From positions 1 through 44,926 of the forward strand of contig NZ_JAEH01000045.1 in NCBI RefSeq assembly GCF_000518805.1: a stretch of 44,926 bases of DNA, read 5' to 3'. This DNA comes from Shewanella waksmanii ATCC BAA-643 (GTDB lineage: Bacteria > Pseudomonadota > Gammaproteobacteria > Enterobacterales > Shewanellaceae). A program made the position numbers and the translations under genes. Shown one piece after another: positions 1 through 7,792 of this stretch. Each line of letters begins with the position of its first letter. The stretch's first letter is position 1. A model generated the notes under the pieces. It ran no database searches. It saw nothing but the letters and a program-made list of their open reading frames with translations, and was not told the origin of the DNA.

Positions 1-146
1 ACTAGACAGGGCTCTATCTTGGCAAAAAAATGTACTAAGTCTTTACGCTTAATCACCTTTTTTCTGACTAACTTTCCAGCCTGATTCACGCCAACAAAAT
101 GAAAAACAGACTTTGCGATATCTAAACCAACTGTAGTAATCTTCAT
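1..146 (-). CDS. IS110-family transposase, N-terminal fragment cut by the window edge
   Basis: Only the first 48 or so codons are present; the frame stays open through base 1. The translation begins MKITTVGLDIAKSVFHFVGV, the typical start of IS110-family (DEDD) transposases: the RuvC-like beta-strand with its first acidic residue (D9 in GLDIAK), followed by a glycine-rich turn and a basic stretch. IS110 enzymes form a recombinase that inserts circular intermediates using a guide (bridge) RNA. A ribosome binding site (AGAGGA) lies about 9 bases before the ATG at 146. Whether the rest is intact cannot be told. Members of the IS110 and IS1111 groups share this N-terminus, so the subgroup is not decided. 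Confidence 0.85.
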   Translation of the reverse strand, partial: MKITTVGLDIAKSVFHFVGVNQAGKLVRKKVIKRKDLVHFFAKIEPCL

Positions 147-330
147 AGTGGAACCGTCCTCTTTCTGATGAGTTGTAGCAACTACATCGTGGCCCATTGC
201 GAGGCCGATTTAAAGTGGATGGGTCCATTCCATTATCCCTCGCTGGAGGCGCAGTTTTTCGACTTATCATCAGCATGATGATTGTAAGATCTCGTTGGAG
301 GCGATAACTCCAACCAATCATTGGCACGAT
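147..330 (-). ncRNA. Non-coding end of the IS110 element, candidate bridge RNA region
   Basis: About 185 bases separate the transposase start from the end of the esterase gene, and they are rich in hairpins. There is a perfect 7-bp stem with a 7-base loop (294-300 with 308-314), a perfect 7-bp stem with a 3-base loop (266-272 with 276-282), and a small GTTG/CAAC hairpin at 172-182. Two near-identical 12-base segments at about 240-251 and 292-303 share TGGAGGCG. IS110-group elements encode a structured bridge RNA of roughly this length upstream of the transposase, so position, size and folding fit. The element's outer boundary, which should lie near 315-336, cannot be fixed from one copy. The RNA assignment is inference. 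Confidence 0.4.
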
Positions 331-336
331 AACCTG

Positions 337-1287
337 CTAACCCTCTGCATTCAAAAACCGATCAATACGCTGATAGGTTGTTTGGCACTCTTCACTGACT
401 AAATCCTGCAACAACATGTAGGCGTGGATCATGCCGTCTAAATGGCAGTGTTCAACGCTCGCACCGGCATCTTGCATAGCATTAACATAGGCGATGCCTT
501 CATCACGCAACGGGTCGCATCCGGCTGTGAATACCAAGGTGGCGGGCATATCGGCATCGAAGGCGCCAAACAGTGGTGAGGCACGTTTGACTTCCTCTTC
601 GTTGGCTAAGGCATGACGGAAGTATTGTTGAAAGTACCAACGTACCCGCGCTTGTTCTAGTAAGAAACCTTGGCCATTGCTGCTTATCGATGCGCTACTC
701 ATGGTGTAGTCGACACTGGGGTAGATTAATATCTGTTTGTCGATACGTATGGCGGGATTTTTAAGGCGGTTCATGGTTAGGGTGGTACAAATAGCGCCGC
801 CGGCACTGTCGCCCATAATGGCGATACTGCCGTCATGGGCAATGCCCGATAGTACGTCTTGATAATGAATGAGTGCATGTTGGCAATCGTGTATTCCCGC
901 AGGGTAGGGGTGCTCGGGGGCGAGGCGGTATTCAACACAAATCACCACACACTGTGCCGTGTGGGCCAGCTGACGGCTCACCGGGTCGTATAGAGCTACA
1001 CTTCCGCACATATGACCGCCGCCGTGAAAGTGCATCACTACAGGCAAGGGCTTGGTTGGATTGGGGCTGTACACTCTGGCCTGCAAGCTACGGCCATCGG
1101 CCATTGTAAAGGCCCTGTCTTCAATAAAATCTATGCTGGGTTTTACATTCATCAATGCGGCAAGCTTGTCTAAGTTGGCTCTTACCTGCGTTGGGGTGTA
1201 TTGAATACCTTGCGCTTTTGCGTCGGCAATGGCTTTGTTGGTGGCAGCTAAAAAATCCTCCAGCTTAGGGGAAACTATGCCTCGCAT
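337..1287 (-). CDS. Alpha/beta hydrolase, hormone-sensitive-lipase (family IV) type esterase
   Basis: A 316-residue carboxylesterase-like enzyme. The oxyanion-hole motif HGGG lies at 88-91. The nucleophile elbow GDSAGG is at 159-164 with catalytic Ser161. The acid is probably Asp258 (CDPLRDEG) and the base His288 (MIHAY). Order and spacing match bacterial HSL/family IV esterases, which hydrolyse short-chain esters. No signal peptide is seen, so it should be cytoplasmic. The start overlaps the end of the upstream transporter gene by 13 bases, which suggests translational coupling and a shared substrate. The true substrate is unknown. The IS110 fragment lies just beyond its stop codon but does not appear to truncate it. 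Confidence 0.9.
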   Translation of the reverse strand: MRGIVSPKLEDFLAATNKAIADAKAQGIQYTPTQVRANLDKLAALMNVKPSIDFIEDRAFTMADGRSLQARVYSPNPTKPLPVVMHFHGGGHMCGSVALYDPVSRQLAHTAQCVVICVEYRLAPEHPYPAGIHDCQHALIHYQDVLSGIAHDGSIAIMGDSAGGAICTTLTMNRLKNPAIRIDKQILIYPSVDYTMSSASISSNGQGFLLEQARVRWYFQQYFRHALANEEEVKRASPLFGAFDADMPATLVFTAGCDPLRDEGIAYVNAMQDAGASVEHCHLDGMIHAYMLLQDLVSEECQTTYQRIDRFLNAEG

Positions 1288-2468
1288 GGTGATAACTCCT
1301 TAGTTTTACCTGTTTCAGGTAACAAATATCCGCCAATGAAAAAAGTGCAACTGAGCAAGGCTATCATCATAAATGACAGGCGATAGTCTCCCTGGTTAAT
1401 ATCCACTAACTTGCCAAAGACCCATAAGATGATGGTAGAGAACAGGTAGCTAATTGAGTAGAACAGGCTGAATGTCACCGTGATGCGCTCGCCTGTCATG
1501 TTGGGGAGCTCATGGGGAATAGACACTAAGGCCGTTACGGGGAAGAAGATAAAGAACCCCAACACAATCGCCGACAGGGTTTGCAGCCAAGGTAGCTCAA
1601 TAAAGGATAAACCAATGATGTTAAGGGTGATCATGACACCCGAAAACCGGATCACCGGCAGACGCAGCGGCTGGCGCTTGCTATAGATGATGCCAGCGAT
1701 GGTGCCAATAATACCAAAGCCAATCACCCACTTGCTTTGGCTGATGCCAGCTTCGGGATAAAAGGTAAATAGGCAGATGTAAAACGTTAGCAAGCCCGAG
1801 TAAGTAAAACCGTAAACCCAATTAAAACGGTCTTTTAGCCCCTGCCAGTAAGGTTGACTGCTAGCGCTGTTTTGCCCATCGGCACTGTTATTAGCGCTTT
1901 GAGTCTGTGGCTGAAACTGTACCGTTAACCACAGTAATGCTAGCACTAAACTGGCCAGTGAAAATCCAATTAATGTGGTCTGCCAGCTGCCGGTAAGCTG
2001 GTTAATATCTGCCATCATCCACAGCACAATGGCGGTACCTACGTTAAACGCCACGGCATTAATGCCATTGATCACCGGGCGCTCTTCAAGGCTAAAGAAC
2101 TGCATCACAATGGGATTAAAATACACAATCATGAATGCTCCGCCTAATCCCATTAGAAAGCGGCTTAGCAGTAATAGCTCGTAGTTGGGGGCGTAGGGGG
2201 TCAATAGCCCCATCACTATCAACAATGAAGCGATGAAAAAGGCGTATTTGACGCCGTACTTTATGGATATCCATGCCGCGCCGAAGGTACCGACAATTTT
2301 GGCGAGTGTCACCGCGCCGCTAATAAAGCTGGCTGAGGCTAGGCTGTCTATCTGCATGGATGCCATAATTTGGCTCATGCTTGCTGTGCCTCCCACCCAC
2401 GCCATTGCAAACAGAACATAGCTGAAGAACACAAGAGTTTCGACCACATATTTGTTGGTTATTTTCAT
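1275..2468 (-). CDS. Major facilitator superfamily transporter
   Basis: A roughly 400-residue inner-membrane protein with about 12 hydrophobic segments in two halves, separated by a hydrophilic loop near residues 190-215 (rich in Gln, Ser and Asn). The loop between segments 2 and 3 (near residue 75, IKYGVKYA) sits where MFS proteins carry motif A but is not a strict match. The family exchanges small solutes using the proton gradient; the substrate is not evident. The chosen start is ATG 2468; a TTG at 2483 would add five residues (MKHFT) and cannot be excluded. It is coupled to the downstream esterase, so uptake of an ester that is then hydrolysed is a reasonable inference. The 170-bp gap upstream is shared with the divergent sensor kinase. 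Confidence 0.88.
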   Translation of the reverse strand: MKITNKYVVETLVFFSYVLFAMAWVGGTASMSQIMASMQIDSLASASFISGAVTLAKIVGTFGAAWISIKYGVKYAFFIASLLIVMGLLTPYAPNYELLLLSRFLMGLGGAFMIVYFNPIVMQFFSLEERPVINGINAVAFNVGTAIVLWMMADINQLTGSWQTTLIGFSLASLVLALLWLTVQFQPQTQSANNSADGQNSASSQPYWQGLKDRFNWVYGFTYSGLLTFYICLFTFYPEAGISQSKWVIGFGIIGTIAGIIYSKRQPLRLPVIRFSGVMITLNIIGLSFIELPWLQTLSAIVLGFFIFFPVTALVSIPHELPNMTGERITVTFSLFYSISYLFSTIILWVFGKLVDINQGDYRLSFMMIALLSCTFFIGGYLLPETGKTKELSPCEA

Positions 2469-2653
2469 GGTGAAGTGCTTCAAATCCGTTGAAAGAGAGA
2501 GTTATTAGGTTATCCAAAGGCGCGGCATAAATAAGTACTACCTTAGTGCACTACTTCATTGATTTAGCCGTGTTATGCTGGCTTTATTAACTAGTTAAAT
2601 TTCTGTAGCTTACCCAGTAGTGAGTCACCGATTTTTGCCGTTGGAGATTGTGC

Positions 2654-5600
2654 TTGTTAGCGTGGTTATCATTAGATACTTGGTTGATTACCGGTTTGTC
2701 TATCGCCTACCTGGGGCTACTGTTTGTTGTGGCGCAATGGGGGCAAGGGCAAGCCAAAAAGAAGTGGCTGAGCCGACCTTGGGTTTATAGCTTATCCCTT
2801 GGGGTAAGCTGCTCGTCGTGGGCGTTTTATGGCACCGTTGGCCAAGCGGCAACCACTGGCGCTTGGCTGGCGCCTATTTATATTGGCTCGATTGCTTGCC
2901 TGATATTGGCATGGCCAATGCTGCTGCGCATGTTGCGGATCATTAAAGCTGAAAACCTCACTTCAATCGCTGACTTTATTGCTTGCCGTTACGACCGCTC
3001 ACAAACCATTGCCGCTACCGTGGCTGTGGTGTCTATGCTGGGCACCATTCCCTATATTGCATTGCAGCTAAGGGCGATCAGTACCAGTTTTGATTTGCTA
3101 ACCGGCACCTTTCAATCGGGTATTAGCACCGCATTTGTGGTGACCTTAGTATTGATTGTATTCAGCATCTTATTCGGCGCACGCCAAGTGGCAGCCAATA
3201 AGCAAAATCAAGGCTTAGTATTAGCGATTGCGTTTAGCTCAGTGGTGAAGCTGTTTGCATTGACGGCGGTGGGTATTTTTGCCACGTACTTTGTATTTGA
3301 TGGCTTTGGTGCGCTACTCGACCAGCAACAAACCTTGCCGCAAGTGAGTTCACCAAACTCGCTGTATTTTGTTGTTACTCAAGTCATCCTTGGTGCCATC
3401 ACTATCTTTATCTTGCCACAAGAGTTCCACATGATGATGATTGAAAATCATCATGAAAAAGAGCTCAAAGCCGCACGTTGGCTGTTTCCACTGTATCTGA
3501 TTTTAATCAACGTGTTTATCTTGCCCATTGCGATTGCCGGCCAGTTAAGCTTTCCCGGTGGCAGTGTTGATGCCGACACTTACGTGCTGACGCTGCCGCT
3601 GTTTTATCAGCAAGCTTGGCTAGCGGTGGTGGTGTTTATTGGCGGTCTAGCTGCTGCGACTAGCATGGTGATTATGGCGGCCATTGTACTCAGCACCATG
3701 ATATCGACCGAGATCCTCACGCCATTATTGTTAAAGCTACCTAAATTTCAGGCCCGCCAAACGCCGCAGCTGGCGGGCGTGTCATTAAACTTACGCCGGG
3801 TATCGATAGCCGTTATCTTATTATTTGCCTTCGCCTTTGAGCGTTTTGTGGACCATCAACATCACTTGGCAGGCATTGGTTTACTGTCGTTTGTATTGTT
3901 GTCGCAGTTTGCGCCCGCGGCCGTGGGAGCGCTATTTTGGCGCCAAGCGACGGCAAAGGGCGCATTGATTGGTCTCATTGTCGGTAGCTTGCTATGGCTT
4001 TATACCTTGCTGTTACCGGCTATTTTTGCCGATGCCAATTGGGTGGTGTATGGACCATTTGCGCTGAGCTGGTTAACGCCGACCGCACTGTTTGGCCTCG
4101 ACTGGTTTGACCCTGTTACCCATGGGGTGTTCTATAGTTTGTCTGCAAACTTAGTGTGCTATGTGGTGATATCCCTCGTGTCGCTGCGCAGTGTCGGTGA
4201 GACTATCCAAGCTGAATTGTTTTTGAATCGACAGCAAACACAGTTCGAGCGTCATCTCAGCGCCAATGATTTATATAGCTTGCTGCATCGATTTATCGAT
4301 AAGCAGGAAGCCGATGAAATGTTGCGTTTTGCCCAGCAGCAGACTCAATATGAGCCTGGCAGCATTAAGCACCAACAACAACTCATCGATTATACGCGCT
4401 TAAAACTGGCCGGAGTGTTGGGGTCGGCGTCTACCCGCATGGTGATGAAAGCGGCATCGTTCTCTCAAGATGTGCCGCTTGAAGATGTGGTGAGCATTGT
4501 TGACGAAGCCAGCCAGATTTTAGAGTTTAATCGCGAGCTATTACAATCGGGTGTCGAAAACATTGAACAAGGGATCAGTGTGGTTGATGCCGACATGCGT
4601 TTGGTGGCGTGGAACCAACGCTATATCGAGCTGCTGGATTACCCAGCCCATCTCGTGCGTGCGGGTATTGGGGTAGATGAGCTGATTCGCTTTAATGTGA
4701 CCCGCGGCGTGATCACCGGTGATGAAGTCGACAGCTTAGTGGCCAAACGTATTGCCCATATGCGCTCAGGCCATGGACACCATTTTCAGCGAACCTTACC
4801 CAGTGGCATTGTGTTAGAGATACGCGGTCAAGCCATGCCTGGTGGTGGTTTTGTCAGTACCTTTTCTGATATTACTCGCCACGTTGAAGCAGAGAAAGCC
4901 TTGCAGCAAGCCAACGAAACTCTAGAAAAGCGGGTTGCCAGTCGCACCCATGAACTGGCTAAGGCCAAGGCGCAAGCTGAAGCTGCCAACAGTTCTAAGA
5001 CACGCTTTTTAGCCGCTGCCAGTCACGATTTAATGCAGCCTTTTAACGCGCTAACCCTGTTTACTGACATGCTAAAACAGCGGGTGAAATCTCCCGAATT
5101 GGTTGATTTAGCCACTCACATTGAGGATTCCCTTAATGTAGTAGAAAACCTGTTATCTGACTTGGTTGAGATATCGCGCTTAGATGGCAGTTCCAGCAAA
5201 GTCGACAAACATGATTTTGCCATAGATGAACTATTAGCCACGTTAACCAATGAGTTTAGTGTGATTGCTAAGCAGGAGCAGATTGATTTTTGCTATCAGT
5301 ACAGTGGTTGCATGGTCAATAGTGATCAGCAGATGCTGCGGCGAGTGATTCAGAACTTCTTATCGAATGCCTGCCATTATGCACCTGCTAAGCAGCGCCC
5401 TAATGGCGAGCGAGCCAAAGTCCTGCTGGGCGTGCGGCGTGATAAAAACAGTGTCACCATTGAAGTGTGGGACAATGGTCCGGGCATTCCTGCTGACAAA
5501 CAACACAGCATTTTTGCCGAATTTGCCCGTTTAGAACAAACCCGTGAAATACCGGGTTTGGGCTTAGGATTAGCCATATCCGACAGAATAGCTAAACTAC

Positions 5601-6115
5601 TGGGCCACCGGATTAAGGTGCGTTCAGAAGTGGGCAAGGGCACGTGCTTTTCTATTCAAGTTGACCGAGTCGCTGGGCAGCAGCGGCCGCGCAATGTGGT
5701 GTCATTTCCCCGTGAGGAAATCGTTGCCACAGCAACGCAATTTAATATCGATGTGCTGGTAATCGACAACGATGAATTAATCTTAACCGCCATGACGTCG
5801 CAATTATCGCAGTGGGGCTGTCGTGTCTTGGCCGCGAAAGATGAAGCGGCAGCATTGCAGTTATTACAGGGCGATGCCAAGCCGAAACTCATTATTGCTG
5901 ATTATCATTTAGATGATGATAAAAATGGCGTCGATTTGGTGGCGTTGCTGTTAAGTAAACAACCATTGCTGAATTTAGACCATGCCAGCTGTATTATCTG
6001 CTCGGCTGACCCTTCTGAGCAAGTGCGTCAGCATACCAGCCAAGCGGGATTTGCCTTTGTTCGTAAGCCGCTTAAAGCGATAGCGCTCAAACGAATGATA
6101 AAAAAGCTGGCCTAG
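2654..6115 (+). CDS. SLC5-type hybrid sensor histidine kinase (CrbS/MxtR-like)
   Basis: About 1,150 residues. The N-terminal ~520 residues form a sodium:solute symporter (SLC5) fold with about 13 hydrophobic segments. A STAC-like linker follows (~540-610), then a PAS domain (~635-745), a short coiled coil, HisKA with phospho-acceptor His793 (AASHDLMQPFN), a HATPase domain with N box, DNGPGIP and GLGLGL, and a C-terminal receiver with Asp1085 (numbering from TTG 2648). This order is that of CrbS/MxtR kinases, which with a LuxR-type partner control acetyl-CoA synthetase and acetate use; such a regulator is encoded at 7006-7677. The start is a TTG: GGAG at 2643-2646 sits well for TTG 2654, while TTG 2648 is too close. 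The substrate sensed here is inferred, not shown. Confidence 0.88.
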   Translation: MLAWLSLDTWLITGLSIAYLGLLFVVAQWGQGQAKKKWLSRPWVYSLSLGVSCSSWAFYGTVGQAATTGAWLAPIYIGSIACLILAWPMLLRMLRIIKAENLTSIADFIACRYDRSQTIAATVAVVSMLGTIPYIALQLRAISTSFDLLTGTFQSGISTAFVVTLVLIVFSILFGARQVAANKQNQGLVLAIAFSSVVKLFALTAVGIFATYFVFDGFGALLDQQQTLPQVSSPNSLYFVVTQVILGAITIFILPQEFHMMMIENHHEKELKAARWLFPLYLILINVFILPIAIAGQLSFPGGSVDADTYVLTLPLFYQQAWLAVVVFIGGLAAATSMVIMAAIVLSTMISTEILTPLLLKLPKFQARQTPQLAGVSLNLRRVSIAVILLFAFAFERFVDHQHHLAGIGLLSFVLLSQFAPAAVGALFWRQATAKGALIGLIVGSLLWLYTLLLPAIFADANWVVYGPFALSWLTPTALFGLDWFDPVTHGVFYSLSANLVCYVVISLVSLRSVGETIQAELFLNRQQTQFERHLSANDLYSLLHRFIDKQEADEMLRFAQQQTQYEPGSIKHQQQLIDYTRLKLAGVLGSASTRMVMKAASFSQDVPLEDVVSIVDEASQILEFNRELLQSGVENIEQGISVVDADMRLVAWNQRYIELLDYPAHLVRAGIGVDELIRFNVTRGVITGDEVDSLVAKRIAHMRSGHGHHFQRTLPSGIVLEIRGQAMPGGGFVSTFSDITRHVEAEKALQQANETLEKRVASRTHELAKAKAQAEAANSSKTRFLAAASHDLMQPFNALTLFTDMLKQRVKSPELVDLATHIEDSLNVVENLLSDLVEISRLDGSSSKVDKHDFAIDELLATLTNEFSVIAKQEQIDFCYQYSGCMVNSDQQMLRRVIQNFLSNACHYAPAKQRPNGERAKVLLGVRRDKNSVTIEVWDNGPGIPADKQHSIFAEFARLEQTREIPGLGLGLAISDRIAKLLGHRIKVRSEVGKGTCFSIQVDRVAGQQRPRNVVSFPREEIVATATQFNIDVLVIDNDELILTAMTSQLSQWGCRVLAAKDEAAALQLLQGDAKPKLIIADYHLDDDKNGVDLVALLLSKQPLLNLDHASCIICSADPSEQVRQHTSQAGFAFVRKPLKAIALKRMIKKLA

Positions 6116-6268
6116 AGGCGAGGAAACGCTAGCAATATGTATTTCCATCGTGCTGGAAAGTGAGCGATTCATCATGATTGACTTGAAAAGTTGCCTAAAT
6201 TGGATTCAATCAGTAGCAAGGTGGCTATTTTCGTAGCACAATCTTGGTAAATTTATGCCGGGTTGATT

Positions 6269-6918
6269 ATGAAAATTAGTGATACAGAGAAAGAAGCGCT
6301 ATACAAGGTTATCTATGCTCGCCGAGATGTACGGAAAGACTTCCTTGCAGATGAAATTCCTAATGATGTGTTAGCGCGAATATTGCAAGCTGGACACCAT
6401 GCGCCAAGCGTTGGGTTTATGCAACCATGGGACTTCGTCTTGGTTACCGAGGAAGATACAAAGCATGCTATTAAGCAAGGTTATGAACAAGCCCGGATTG
6501 AATCTGCAGAGCAGTTCTCTGCAGACAAAAAAGTGACTATCAGCGTTTCAAATTAGAAGGCATTCTTGAGGCACCATTGGGAATTTGTGTCACTTGTGAC
6601 CGTAGCCGCAATGGTCCTGTTGTCATCGGTCGCACCATCAAGCCTGAAATGGATCTCTACAGCACAGTGTGCGCTATTCAAAATATGTGGCTAGCAGCAA
6701 GAGCTGAAAACATCGGTTTAGGCTGGGTGAGCATCATTCATGACGAAGTGTTAAGGGCGGCATTGGATATCCCAGAGCAGATAGAAATCGTCGGCTATTT
6801 ATGTCTCGGCTATGTGTCTCAATTCGAGACAAAACCTGAGTTGGAATCTTTCGGGTGGTTACAAAGAGAAGATATTACGCAGTTGATCCATCGGGAGAAA
6901 TGGCGTCCGAAAACCTAG
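6269..6918 (+). pseudogene. bluB: 5,6-dimethylbenzimidazole synthase (BluB), broken by a one-base frameshift
   Basis: Two overlapping frames together encode a full-length BluB-like flavin destructase of about 217 residues. The first frame holds RRDVR and PSVGFMQPWDF and ends at TAG 6554-6556. The second holds KLEGILEAPLGICVTCDR, GPVVIGRT, LYSTVCAIQNMWLAAR and GLGWVSI up to 6918. They join at a run of six A (6527-6532): one more A there would restore a single frame. BluB uses FMNH2 and oxygen to make the lower ligand of cobalamin. Either the gene is inactive or the run was misread; the downstream part is well preserved, so any loss would be recent. ATG 6269 was preferred over TTG 6263. No cobalamin genes are adjacent. 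Confidence 0.82.
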
Positions 6919-7005
6919 CGATACTAGTACTAGCTTCGCTTAATATGGTTTAAGTATTAGTCATGGTTGGCTAGCATTCGCGGCTTTGCTAACTCTTCCA
7001 CCCAG

Positions 7006-7677
7006 TTAAGCACTAATCACTTCATTTTCTGGCGAGGTGATCATCAGCTGTTGATAGACTAAGCCAGCTTGGGTGCGGTTGTAGACCTCAAGTTTAACTA
7101 AGATTGCTGATACGTGTTTTTTCACTGTGGTTTCTTTAATATCGAGATCATAAGCAATTTGCTTATTCAGTTGGCCGTCGGCAATGCAGGCTAGTACGGT
7201 ATATTGCTGAGGAGTTAGCTGGGCTAATTGCTTGGCTAAGCGCTGGTGTTCAGCCGCACTTTGCTGGTCGATATTAATGTCGGTGTGCTCTGGTAGCCAA
7301 ATTTCACCATCTAATACCTGATCTATCGCTTCACCAATCACTGTTAGGTTGGCAGATTTAGGGATAAAGGCACTGGCACCGAAATCGATGGCTTTGCGCA
7401 TTATCTCAACCTGATCATCCGATGAAACCATAATAACCACTAGATCGGGAAAGTGATTTTGCAATAAAGTCAGCCCTGTGAAACCGTCATTTCCCGGCAT
7501 GTGCAAATCTAAAAAAACCACCTCCAAACTGGGGGTGGCTTTTACCAACTCAAGTAACTGCTCAAAGGTCTCAGCCTCTAAAATGTCAGTTTGTGCAAAG
7601 CTCTGTTCTACCGCTTGCTTTAGGGCAGCGCGAAACAGTGGATGATCATCGGCGATGGCAACTTTGGCATATGACAT
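7006..7677 (-). CDS. LuxR/NarL-type response regulator (CrbR/ErdR-like)
   Basis: 223 residues counted from the ATG at 7677, which has AAAGGAG about 8 bases upstream; an upstream in-frame start at 7695 lacks one. The receiver domain has acidic residues D10-D11, phospho-acceptor D57 (FLDLHMPG) and K107 (IPKS). The C-terminal GerE/LuxR helix-turn-helix spans about 154-215 (LTPQQYTVLACIADG, then TTVKKHVSAILVKL). It lies beside an SLC5-type hybrid kinase on the opposite strand, and such kinases signal to LuxR regulators of this kind in Vibrio (CrbR) and Pseudomonas (ErdR). It is therefore the likely cognate regulator, acting on acetate metabolism genes. An inverted AGTAG/CTACT pair lies just upstream at 7702-7722 and could be a self-regulation site. 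Confidence 0.85.
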   Translation of the reverse strand: MSYAKVAIADDHPLFRAALKQAVEQSFAQTDILEAETFEQLLELVKATPSLEVVFLDLHMPGNDGFTGLTLLQNHFPDLVVIMVSSDDQVEIMRKAIDFGASAFIPKSANLTVIGEAIDQVLDGEIWLPEHTDINIDQQSAAEHQRLAKQLAQLTPQQYTVLACIADGQLNKQIAYDLDIKETTVKKHVSAILVKLEVYNRTQAGLVYQQLMITSPENEVISA

Positions 7678-7792
7678 GGGCAACTCCTTTAGCACTCATT
7701 AAGTAGTTAACTCTATACTACTGGGTTAATGACTGAACACAAGCGATTGAAATCTAAATTCTTATCGCCTGTATTCAGTCGTTTACATTGGT

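Noticed and set aside
49..327. A 92-codon minus-strand frame across the IS110 end.
   Set aside because: It overlaps the transposase start in another frame and runs through the hairpin region; the translation has no recognisable features.
6527..6533. Programmed -1 frameshifting as a normal way to make BluB.
   Set aside because: The run gives zero-frame codons AAA AAA after C, not the efficient A AAA AAG arrangement, no stimulatory stem is evident after it, and BluB is not known to be made this way. Mutation or misreading is simpler.
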